Assembly: GCA_903853185.1 (NCBI GenBank)
Contig: CAINSX010000180.1
Location: 1 to 32,227, forward strand
From: an uncultured Opitutia bacterium
GTDB taxonomy: Bacteria > Verrucomicrobiota > Verrucomicrobiia > Opitutales > UBA953
Length of the DNA: 32,227 nucleotides
Reading direction: 5' to 3'
A program made the translations under genes and the position numbers. The notes below the pieces were generated by a model. It ran no database searches. It was not told the origin of the DNA and was given only the letters and a program-made list of their open reading frames with translations. This document shows positions 1 to 7,237 of the stretch, in pieces. Each line of letters opens with the position of its first letter. Position 1 is the first letter of the stretch.

Positions 1-678
1 GGCCGTGCGGCGGCCGAGGACGGCGAGGTCGTAGCGTTTACCCCCGGCGATCTGGGTGGCGAAGACCTCATTGAGGGCGCGGGCCAGTTCTGGTCGAGCC
101 GAGATCGGCATCGGGGTCTTCTCGCTGTCGACGAGCCAGTCAAGGTCGCGCCATACTTCGCAACCGTAGACCATCTTCGGGCGATCCGCCTTGGGCATCT
201 GGCGCATGGCTTCGATGCAACGGAGCGCGCAGCCGACGTGGGTGTCGTGCTTATCGGCGAGGTTATGCAGGTAGACGACCTCGGGATGGCTGGCGTCGAG
301 GATGCGGCAAAGATCGTCGCGGACAGCGGTCTGCTGGGCGTCGCGGACGGTGGCGCTGCCGAAACCCAACTGGGCCATGAAAGAATATTGTCCGATGACG
401 GCCGCGGCGTCCTGCTCGCGGACGCGTTCAGCGGCGATCTGGTCGTCGGTCCAGTCCTTAAACGGTCCGGTGCGCGAAGAGCCGCGGCCGTCGGTGATGG
501 TCACGCCGCCAAACCAGCGATCGGTGCGATCATAGCAGGCGAGGATCCCGTGGAAGGCCATGAACTCTAGGTCGTCCTGGTGGGCGCCGATGCCGAGGTG
601 CGTGGTGCGGCTCAGGGCGTCCGGACCGGTCTTGCCGTCAGGGGTCACGAGTCGCGCGAGAGGGTTGAGGGAGATCAT
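1..678 (-). CDS. PIG-L/LmbE-family deacetylase (C-terminus cut by window edge)
   Basis: This is a probable zinc-dependent N-deacetylase of the PIG-L/LmbE superfamily, whose members remove the acetyl group from N-acetylglucosamine moieties. The 226 visible residues contain the metal-site signature GAHQDDLE (residues 31-38, H33, D35, D36), a variant of the family's HPDDE. A second motif, ADKHDTHVG (residues 141-149, H144, H147), would supply the third metal ligand. The reading frame is open to base 1, so the C-terminus is missing. The start ATG (676-678) overlaps the TGA of the upstream sugar kinase in an ATGA junction, so the two are probably translationally coupled. Following nagB and a sugar kinase, the likely substrate is GlcNAc, GlcNAc-6-phosphate or a related amino sugar; that is inferred from context. 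Bacillithiol (BshB-like) or another deacetylase role is possible. The fold call is confident, the substrate is not. Confidence 0.85.
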   Translation of the reverse strand, partial: MISLNPLARLVTPDGKTGPDALSRTTHLGIGAHQDDLEFMAFHGILACYDRTDRWFGGVTITDGRGSSRTGPFKDWTDDQIAAERVREQDAAAVIGQYSFMAQLGFGSATVRDAQQTAVRDDLCRILDASHPEVVYLHNLADKHDTHVGCALRCIEAMRQMPKADRPKMVYGCEVWRDLDWLVDSEKTPMPISARPELARALNEVFATQIAGGKRYDLAVLGRRTA

Positions 679-2060
679 CGGCGGAGGGCGGGAAGGGAGG
701 CGGCCGCGATGGCTTGGCCGTGGCGCTTATCTTTCTCGTCCGGCACGACGAGGTCGATGCGAAGTTCGGGGAATTCGTCGCGCAAGACCATCCGAGCCTT
801 CTCGATGATGATCGTGCCGCCTTGGCCGGAGGTGACCCGTCCCATGATCAGTAGGCAGTTCATGTCATAGAAACTGGCGAAATGGGCGATCGCGTAACCG
901 AAGGTGATACCGATGGCTACGTAGACCTGCTGGGCTCGCGGGTCGCCAGCGAGGAGTAGCTTCTGGAGCTCCTCCAGCTGTTCGGGTAGGCGCATCGAGG
1001 CGGCCAAGGTGATGCCGGCAAGGGGGAGCAGACGCCCGACGCCCTGCTGGCTGAAATATTGCACCGCACAGCCGCGGTCGCCGGACCATTCGTCCGCCGG
1101 ACCGTCTTTCCGATAATCCACGGGCACGAAGGCCAGTTCGCTGAGCCAGTTGGTGAGGTTGCCTGCCGTGTCGACGTAGCCGGCGGCCACGCTGGTGCCC
1201 ATCGCTATTCCGAGGACGGCGTTGCGGCCGAGGGACATCGAGCCAGCCAATGCGGTGACGTCGCCATCGTTGAGTACTTCGAACGGTACACCGTAGGATT
1301 TGGCGAGGTCTAGGAAGATATTCCGTACCTGCGAATCGAAGAGGGTGCCGTCCGTGATCCCGCGGAAGAGTGACGCAATTCGGACCTTGTTGTTCACGTA
1401 GACGCCGGCGGAAGAACCGCCGATGGCGTCGACGCGGGGTAGATGGCTGGCCGCAAGATCTAACGAATGACGAATCCCGGCGAGATGATAGGCCGGGTCG
1501 GACTGGAAATAGGGATCCCATTTCACTTCCTCGGAGAAGACGACTTTGCCGTCGATGAGCGCGGCGCACTTGCGATCGGAGCCACCGAGATCGAAACCGA
1601 TGCGACACCCGTCTAGGTTGCGTCCGAGAGGCAGGTGGGCGGAGACGGCGGTGGGTAGCTCGGTGGACGTGACCGCGCAGAATGAAAGGGGGCGTTCAAA
1701 GACCTTACGGTGGAAGTCGGCATCGAAAGCGCGACCGCCTGAGGCGGAGTAATCGGCCTGTAGTCGCCGGGCGAGGTTCTTGGCTTCGGGGCCGCAGAGC
1801 AGGATGTCGGGCGCACCGCGCGACCAGAGCAGGAACTTTACCGTGCGTTCGACGTGAAGGTAGGTCGCATCGTCGTCGACTCCGCCTGCGAGCACCTGCG
1901 TGCGGAATAAAGAGGCGGTGCCGTCATCACGGCGGAGGGCGATGGTGAGTTCGGAGGAGCCAGCCGTACTTGCGCAACGGCCCAAGTAAGCGCGGGTCCA
2001 GAGGACGGCCGGAACGAGGCCCGGGTCGATGGCGGAGCGATGGAGGGGGGCGACGTCCAT
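675..2060 (-). CDS. Atypical ROK-like sugar kinase, probably amino-sugar kinase
   Basis: This is a sugar kinase of the ROK/actin-like ATPase fold, 461 aa from the ATG at 2060. It is clearly longer than the usual ~300 aa of ROK kinases. The phosphate-1 loop GFDLGGSDRK lies about 155 residues in, preceded by an N-terminal region with its own conserved-looking core. LNDGDVTALAG matches the ROK segment that carries the catalytic Asp. The usual ROK zinc motif (CxCGxxGCxE) is not present; the corresponding stretch reads DEWSGDRGCAVQYF and keeps only one Cys. A TTG at 2072 would give four more residues and a TTGA overlap with the nagB stop. I prefer the ATG, which starts 8 bases after that stop. Between nagB and a deacetylase, a role in phosphorylating GlcNAc or a similar sugar is the natural inference. 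A regulatory ROK protein is unlikely because no helix-turn-helix is visible. Confidence 0.8.
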   Translation of the reverse strand: MDVAPLHRSAIDPGLVPAVLWTRAYLGRCASTAGSSELTIALRRDDGTASLFRTQVLAGGVDDDATYLHVERTVKFLLWSRGAPDILLCGPEAKNLARRLQADYSASGGRAFDADFHRKVFERPLSFCAVTSTELPTAVSAHLPLGRNLDGCRIGFDLGGSDRKCAALIDGKVVFSEEVKWDPYFQSDPAYHLAGIRHSLDLAASHLPRVDAIGGSSAGVYVNNKVRIASLFRGITDGTLFDSQVRNIFLDLAKSYGVPFEVLNDGDVTALAGSMSLGRNAVLGIAMGTSVAAGYVDTAGNLTNWLSELAFVPVDYRKDGPADEWSGDRGCAVQYFSQQGVGRLLPLAGITLAASMRLPEQLEELQKLLLAGDPRAQQVYVAIGITFGYAIAHFASFYDMNCLLIMGRVTSGQGGTIIIEKARMVLRDEFPELRIDLVVPDEKDKRHGQAIAAASLPALRR

Positions 2061-2068
2061 CTGATTGG

Positions 2069-2809
2069 TCAAAGTGCCTTGGCGGCGGCCGCATCGAGGT
2101 GGAACGTGCAGCGAGGGTGCTTCTGCAGCCAGGTCGCCGGACAGCCCGGGGAGGGGGCTTCTTTCATCGCACGATATACAATCTCGGCCTTGGCGTCGCC
2201 GAAGGCGATCAGTTCGACCCGGCGTGCTTCGAGAATCGTGGCGACACCCATCGTCAGGGCGCCATGCGGGACCTGGGCGAGATCGCCGAAGAAGACGGAG
2301 TTGTCGCGACGGGTTACCTCGTCGAGGTGGACCCAGCGGGTGCGGCTCTCGGCGGTGGAGGGCGGTTCATTGAAGCCAATGTGGCCCGTGCGACCGATGC
2401 CGAGAATTTGGAGATCAATCCCGCCAGCCGCGCAGATGGCGGCTTCGTAGTCGGCGCAATTTTTCGTCGCATCTTTCGACAGGCCGTCGGGGATGTGGAT
2501 ATTGGCCGCAGGAATATCCAGATGGCGAAAAAGGTTTTCCTCCATGAAGAAACGATACGACTGCGGGTGCGTCGCGCCGAGGCCTTCGTATTCGTCCAGA
2601 TTGAAGGTGATGACGGAGCGGAAGCTCAGCTTCTCTACGCGGTGCAGGCGGATGAGCTCGGCGTAGAGCGGCAGGGGCGTGGAGCCCGTGGCCAGTCCCA
2701 GCACCGTGGGCTTGCCCGATTTCGAGCGTATCTCGATGAGGTCGGCTATCTCCCGGGCAATCGCCTGCGCGGCGGTTTGTTTGTCGGGATGAAGCCTGGG
2801 CGAAATCAT
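2069..2809 (-). CDS. nagB: Glucosamine-6-phosphate deaminase-like protein (NagB family)
   Basis: NagB converts glucosamine-6-phosphate to fructose-6-phosphate and ammonia, feeding amino sugars into glycolysis. From the ATG at 2809 the protein has 246 aa, close to the usual length. Family motifs are clear: TGSTP (41-45, phosphate binding), TFNLDEYEGL with D72 and E73, and GIGRTGHIGFNEP with H143 and E148. The position equivalent to E. coli catalytic Asp141 is Thr141 here (codon at 2387-2389). A longer frame starting at 2845 exists, but it would run 35 bases into valS and lacks family similarity, so I use the ATG one base after the valS stop. The gene is followed at once by the sugar kinase and the PIG-L deacetylase. 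The GIGRTGHIGFNEP form is, from memory, typical of Bacteroidetes NagB proteins that are fused to a PIG-L domain. The family is sure; canonical deaminase activity is somewhat less sure because of Thr141. Confidence 0.92.
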   Translation of the reverse strand: MISPRLHPDKQTAAQAIAREIADLIEIRSKSGKPTVLGLATGSTPLPLYAELIRLHRVEKLSFRSVITFNLDEYEGLGATHPQSYRFFMEENLFRHLDIPAANIHIPDGLSKDATKNCADYEAAICAAGGIDLQILGIGRTGHIGFNEPPSTAESRTRWVHLDEVTRRDNSVFFGDLAQVPHGALTMGVATILEARRVELIAFGDAKAEIVYRAMKEAPSPGCPATWLQKHPRCTFHLDAAAAKAL

Positions 2810-2810
2810 C

Positions 2811-5534
2811 TTAGCCGAGTGTGGCGAGCATGCGCGCGATTTCATCGCGCTTGGCCTTGGCGTCGTCGAGCTGCTTGCGAGCGCCTTCGAGAATCTTCGG
2901 GGGCGCCTTCGACACGAAAACTTCGTTGGTCAGCTTGGCTTCGCCGGCAGCGACGGCCTGTTCGAGCTTGGTCAGCTCCTTGGCGAGGCGGATCTTTTCC
3001 GCAGCGACGTCGACCGTGCCGGAGAGTTCGAGCAAGACGGTGCCGAGTGAGTTGAGTGAACCGGTACGATCGCCGGCATCATCGGCGAAGGTGATCTCGG
3101 CTAAGCCGGCCATGCTGCTGAGCTTGTCGCGGTTCGACTGGAGGAGCGTCTTCGACGTGGCGTCCTTGGCGACGATCGTGATCACCGAATCGCGACGGGT
3201 GGCCTGGTTAGCCTGCGATTTGAGTCCGCGGACCGAGGCGACGAATTCCCTGAGGAGGGCGACATCGGCGACCTTGGCGGCGCTCATCTTGATGCCGTTT
3301 TCGCGGAGAACACGGAGGAGATCGCCGCCGGAGCCGGTGTGGTGGTTCTGGATAAAGTCCTTTTCCGGGCCGTAGCCAAGGAGGTGCCAGAGTTCTTCGG
3401 AGATGAACGGAGCGACCGGATGGAGCAACAGGAGGAACTGACGCAGCACCAGATCCTGCACCGCGAGGCAGTTATCGACGAGGGCTGGGTCCCTGAGGCG
3501 AGCCTTCGAGGCTTCGACGTACCAGTCACAGAAGTCGCCCCAGAAGAAGGAGTAGAGTCCCTGCGCGTAGGCGGTGAACTCATGTTCGTCCAGGTTCTTG
3601 GTCGTGCTATCGGTCAGTTCAGCGAGGCCTTGGAGGATGGCGAAGTCGTCGTCATCGAGCTGGGCTGCCCTGATACGGCTGACCACGGCGGCCAGCGTCG
3701 AGTTGTCGGCCATCGGGCCGGACATCTGGCGGAAGCGCGCGGCGTTCCAGAGCTTGTTGCAGAAGTTACGTCCTTGGCCCACGCGATCCTCGTCGAAGAG
3801 GATGTCCTGGCCTTTGGGGGCGATGGACAGCAGGCCGAAGCGGAGGCCGTCAGCGCCGAACTTTGCGATCAAATCGAGAGGTTCGGGCGAGTTGCCGAGT
3901 GACTTCGACATCTTGCGGCCGAGCTTGTCGCGGATGATGCCGTTGAAATAGACACGCTTGAAGGGGATACGCTGGCGGATCTCGTCATCGGTGAGGGTCT
4001 TCTTCTCGGGGCCGTGGAGCTCGAGGCCAGCGATGATCATACGGGCGACCCAGAGGAAGATGATGTCGGGTCCCGTCGCGAGGGCACCGGTCGGATACCA
4101 ATGCTTTAGTTCTTCGGTCGTCTCTCCGGGCTTGCGCCAACCAATCGTCGCGAGGCACCAGAGCCAAGAGGATGCCCACGTGTCGAGGACGTCGGGGTCC
4201 TGTTCCCAGTTGGCGGCGTCGGCGGGGGCGGTGAGGGAGACGTGCAGGTTCTTCGGGTCGTTGCGGTCGGCGCCCTTGCGGTACCAGACCGGGATACGGT
4301 GGCCCCACCAGAGCTGGCGGCTCACGCACCAGTCCTGGATGTTCTCGAGCCAGTGGAGATAGGTCTTCGTCCAGCGTTCTGGGTGGAACTTGATGATGCC
4401 TGAGGTGACGGCGCGCTTGGCTTCGTCGATCTTCGGGTAGCGGATGAACCACTGTTCGCTGAGGCGAGGCTCGATCGGGACGTCGGCGCGTTCCGAATAG
4501 CCCACGGTGTTCTCGTAAGGTTCGGTCTTCACGAGGGCACCGAGCTCCTCGAGGAGTTTTTCGGCCATACCGCGGGCCTTGAAGCGTTCTACTCCGGCGA
4601 GCGGACCCGCGTCGGCGTTCATCGTGCCATCGGGGTTCATCACATCGACGACCGGAAGGTTATGGCGCTTGCCGATGTCGAAGTCAGTGCGGTCGTGGGC
4701 CGGTGTGACCTTCAGGACGCCCGTACCGAAATCCTTCTCGACGGCAGTGTCGCCGACGATCGGGATTTGGGCGCGAGGGAAGGGGCGCCAGACGTGCTTG
4801 CCGATGAGGTGCTTATAACGTTCGTCGTCCGGGTGGACCGCGACGGCGGCGTCGCCCGGAATCGTCTCGGGGCGTGTGGTGGAGATCTCGAGGAATGTGC
4901 CGGGGAGCTCGGCGACCTCATAACGCATGCGGTAGAGCGAGCCCTTGGAGGGCTTCATGATCACCTCTTCGTCGGACAGGCCAGTCTGTGAGACCGGGCA
5001 CCAGTTGACCATGCGCTTACCGCGATAGACGTAGCCACGTTCGTAGAGCGTGACGAAGGTCTGGAGGACTGCCTGCGAGTAGCCGGCGTCGAGCGTGTGG
5101 ACCGTGCGATCCCAGTCGCAGGAGGCGCCGAGTTTACGGAGCTGGCCGAGGATGATGCCGCCGTGCTTGTCGCGCCACTCGGACGCGACCTGAATGAATT
5201 TCTCGCGACCGAGGTCGTGGCGTGTCTTGCCTTCCTTCTGGCGGAGTTCCTTTTCGACGCGCGACTGCGTGGCGATACCGGCATGGTCGGTACCAGGAAG
5301 CCAGAGCGCGGATTTGCCTTCTTGGCGGGCGCGGCGGACCATGATGTCCTGCAGCGTATTATTCAGCAGGTGTCCCATGTGCAGGACGCCCGTGACGTTC
5401 GGCGGCGGGATCATCACCGCGAAGGACTCGCGGGTGTGGTCTACCTTGCCCTTGAAGCAACCGGCCGCGACCCAGCGGTCGTACCACTGCTGTTCGACGC
5501 CTTGCGGCTCATAAGATTTGGGGATTTCGGCCAT
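2811..5534 (-). CDS. valS: Valyl-tRNA synthetase
   Basis: ValS charges tRNA-Val with valine in the cytoplasm and edits mischarged threonine. At 907 aa it has normal full length. The class I signatures are present: PPNVTGVLHMGH (HMGH at residues 52-55) and KMSKS at 541-545. The editing (CP1) domain contains TTRPETIPGDAAV. The last ~60 residues are rich in Lys, Glu and Ala and look like the tRNA-binding coiled-coil arm typical of ValS. The start ATG at 5534 gives the expected N-terminus (MAEIPKSYEP). It is the first gene of a minus-strand run that continues with nagB one base downstream. Upstream it is divergent from the SRP RNA gene, so both must share the 72-base promoter region 5535-5606. 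Confidence 0.98.
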   Translation of the reverse strand: MAEIPKSYEPQGVEQQWYDRWVAAGCFKGKVDHTRESFAVMIPPPNVTGVLHMGHLLNNTLQDIMVRRARQEGKSALWLPGTDHAGIATQSRVEKELRQKEGKTRHDLGREKFIQVASEWRDKHGGIILGQLRKLGASCDWDRTVHTLDAGYSQAVLQTFVTLYERGYVYRGKRMVNWCPVSQTGLSDEEVIMKPSKGSLYRMRYEVAELPGTFLEISTTRPETIPGDAAVAVHPDDERYKHLIGKHVWRPFPRAQIPIVGDTAVEKDFGTGVLKVTPAHDRTDFDIGKRHNLPVVDVMNPDGTMNADAGPLAGVERFKARGMAEKLLEELGALVKTEPYENTVGYSERADVPIEPRLSEQWFIRYPKIDEAKRAVTSGIIKFHPERWTKTYLHWLENIQDWCVSRQLWWGHRIPVWYRKGADRNDPKNLHVSLTAPADAANWEQDPDVLDTWASSWLWCLATIGWRKPGETTEELKHWYPTGALATGPDIIFLWVARMIIAGLELHGPEKKTLTDDEIRQRIPFKRVYFNGIIRDKLGRKMSKSLGNSPEPLDLIAKFGADGLRFGLLSIAPKGQDILFDEDRVGQGRNFCNKLWNAARFRQMSGPMADNSTLAAVVSRIRAAQLDDDDFAILQGLAELTDSTTKNLDEHEFTAYAQGLYSFFWGDFCDWYVEASKARLRDPALVDNCLAVQDLVLRQFLLLLHPVAPFISEELWHLLGYGPEKDFIQNHHTGSGGDLLRVLRENGIKMSAAKVADVALLREFVASVRGLKSQANQATRRDSVITIVAKDATSKTLLQSNRDKLSSMAGLAEITFADDAGDRTGSLNSLGTVLLELSGTVDVAAEKIRLAKELTKLEQAVAAGEAKLTNEVFVSKAPPKILEGARKQLDDAKAKRDEIARMLATLG

Positions 5535-5568
5535 CGGAAAGGGGAATGATTAGGGGTTAAGTTGGGGA

Positions 5569-5600
5569 TTGAAAAGAACGGACTAGGCGGGCATTAAGAT
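5569..5600 (+). promoter_or_regulatory. Possible promoter of the SRP RNA gene
   Basis: TTGAAA (5569-5574) could be a -35 box and TAAGAT (5595-5600) a -10 box. The spacing of 20 bases is longer than the optimum of 17. The -10 placement predicts initiation at about 5607, which is where the SRP RNA secondary structure begins. The same 72-base region must also drive valS on the other strand, for which I found no convincing boxes. Confidence 0.35.
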
Positions 5601-5606
5601 TAGCAA

Positions 5607-5700
5607 GTCAGGCCCCATGCAACGGGTGGCAGACGAACCCCGCCAGGTCCGGAAGGAAGCAACGGCAGTCAGTCCACCCGTGTGCCGTGGCAAGCCTGGC
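5607..5700 (+). ncRNA. ffs: Signal recognition particle RNA, small bacterial type (4.5S)
   Basis: This is the RNA scaffold of the signal recognition particle, which binds Ffh and FtsY during co-translational membrane targeting. The diagnostic apical core is at about 5645-5668: the GGAA tetraloop closed by a short stem, with the asymmetric and symmetric internal loops AGGTCCGGAAGGAAGCA and ACGGCAG. The flanks pair: ACGGGTGG (5622-5629) with CCACCCGT, and GTCAGGC (5607-5613) with GCCTGGC (5694-5700). The length of about 95 nt fits the small form without an Alu domain. It sits between valS (divergent) and lpd (convergent) and has its own terminator just downstream. End positions are inferred from pairing and may be off by a few bases. 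Confidence 0.93.
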
Positions 5701-5716
5701 CCTTTACTTTTCATTC

Positions 5717-5752
5717 GACGCCTTCCCTTCATTTGGGAGGGCGTCCTTGTTT
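5717..5752 (+). terminator. Rho-independent terminator of the SRP RNA
   Basis: GACGCCTTCCC pairs with GGGAGGGCGTC (one G-U pair) around the loop TTCATTT and is followed by CTTGTTT. It lies 17 bases after the SRP RNA, on the same strand. Confidence 0.75.
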
Positions 5753-5757
5753 GGGCA

Positions 5758-5790
5758 TAAAATAAGAAAGGGTGCTATTCGCACCCTTTC
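5758..5790 (-). terminator. Rho-independent terminator of the sucA-sucB-lpd operon
   Basis: On the minus strand GAAAGGGTGC and GCACCCTTTC form a perfect 10-bp stem (5766-5790) with a 5-base loop, followed by the T-rich run TTATTTTAT. It lies 21 bases after the lpd stop codon. It faces the SRP RNA terminator, so the two converging transcripts are separately closed. Confidence 0.85.
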
Positions 5791-5811
5791 GTTCAAAAGT
5801 CCGACCCTCGC

Positions 5812-7212
5812 TCAGAGCGAGTGGATGCTCGACTTGCTGACGGCCATCGCGGCTTCCTTGAAGGATTCGCTGACGGTCGGGTGGGCGAAGCAGGTACGGG
5901 CGACATCTTCGGCGCTGCCGCCGTATTCCATGTGGGCGCAGGCGGCGGCGATCATTTCCGAAGCGCCCTTGGCGACCATCTGGACGCCCAAGAGCTTGTC
6001 GGTCTTGGCGCAGGCGATGACCTTGACGAAACCTGAGGTGCAGTCGGAGGCGATCGCACGGCCGTTGCCGGCGAGCTGGAACTTGCCGATAGCGACTTCG
6101 ATGTTCTTAGCCTTCGCTTCGGCTTCGGAGAGCCCGACGCAGGCGACTTCGGGGTCGGTGTAGATGACGCCAGGGATGATGGCGTAGTTCACGTGGCCAT
6201 GCTTGCCGGCAAGGTTCTCGGCGACCGCGACGCCTTCTTCTTCAGCCTTGTGGGCGAGCATCGGGCCGGCGACGACGTCACCGATGGCGTAGACGCCGGG
6301 AAGGTTGGTCAAGAAGTGGGCGTCGATGACGATACGACCGCGTTCGTCGAGTTTGAGGCCGGCTTCCTGGGCGCCGAGACCGGACGTGTTGGCCTTGCGG
6401 CCGACGGCGACGAGGATCTTATCGGCTGCGAATTCGAGGGCCTTGCCATCGCGTTCGGCGGTGAGGGCGGAGCCGGCGGCGCTCTTCTTCACGCCGGTGA
6501 CCTTGGCCCCCATCTCGAACTTGATGCCCTGCTTCTCGAAAGCGCTTTGCGCGGCCTTGGCGACGTCGGCATCATAAGCCGGACCGCCGATGGAGGGCAG
6601 CATTTCGACGACGGTGACCTGGGAGCCGAGACGGGCCCAGACGGAACCGAGCTCGAGGCCGATGGCGCCGGCACCGACGACGACCATCTTTTCCGGGACG
6701 GACTTCAGCGAGATGCCGTGGTCGGAGGAGATGACGGTTTCACCGTCGAACTTCATGAAAGGCAGTTCGATCGGGACGGAGCCCGTGGCGATGAGGATGT
6801 TCTTCGTCTCGAGCGTGCGGTCGCCGGCCGTGGAGCGGACGAGGACCTGGCCGGACTTCACGAGGCGACCGAGGCCACGGACGATTTCGACGTTGCGCTT
6901 CTTGAGCAGGGCGCCGACGCCCATGTTGAGCTGGGCGACGACCTTGTCCTTGTTCGCGAGCATCGCGGCGACGTCGAAGGTGATCTTCTCGGCGCCGACG
7001 AGGCCGTGCTTCTTGCCGTGGAGGGCGTGCTGATAGACTTCGGTCGAATGCAGGAGGGCCTTCGAAGGGATGCAGCCGACGTTGAGGCAGGTGCCGCCGA
7101 GGGAATTATCCTTTTCCACGAGGGCCACCTTGAGGCCGAGCTGGCCGGCCTTGATGGCGGCGACATAGCCACCGGGACCGGAACCGATTACGACGAGATC
7201 GAATTGAGACAT
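5812..7212 (-). CDS. lpdA: Dihydrolipoyl dehydrogenase (E3)
   Basis: E3 reoxidises the dihydrolipoyl arm of the 2-oxoacid dehydrogenase complexes, using FAD and NAD+. The 466-aa protein has the FAD-binding GSGPGG at residues 10-15. The redox disulfide is at C42 and C47 in GGTCLNVGCIPSK. A second dinucleotide motif, VGAGAIGLELG, serves NAD binding. The C-terminal active-site motif HPTVSE is at 444-449. It is the third gene after sucA and sucB, 25 bases behind sucB, and is followed by a strong terminator. That makes it the dedicated E3 of the 2-oxoglutarate complex, though it may also serve pyruvate dehydrogenase or glycine cleavage. The ATG at 7212 gives a standard N-terminus. Confidence 0.98.
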   Translation of the reverse strand: MSQFDLVVIGSGPGGYVAAIKAGQLGLKVALVEKDNSLGGTCLNVGCIPSKALLHSTEVYQHALHGKKHGLVGAEKITFDVAAMLANKDKVVAQLNMGVGALLKKRNVEIVRGLGRLVKSGQVLVRSTAGDRTLETKNILIATGSVPIELPFMKFDGETVISSDHGISLKSVPEKMVVVGAGAIGLELGSVWARLGSQVTVVEMLPSIGGPAYDADVAKAAQSAFEKQGIKFEMGAKVTGVKKSAAGSALTAERDGKALEFAADKILVAVGRKANTSGLGAQEAGLKLDERGRIVIDAHFLTNLPGVYAIGDVVAGPMLAHKAEEEGVAVAENLAGKHGHVNYAIIPGVIYTDPEVACVGLSEAEAKAKNIEVAIGKFQLAGNGRAIASDCTSGFVKVIACAKTDKLLGVQMVAKGASEMIAAACAHMEYGGSAEDVARTCFAHPTVSESFKEAAMAVSKSSIHSL

Positions 7213-7237
7213 TGAGGTAGGATGATAAAAAGGGGGA

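Noticed and set aside
1970..3055. 361-codon open frame on the plus strand opposite nagB and the valS 3' end
   Set aside because: It runs across two genes and their junction and has no motif.
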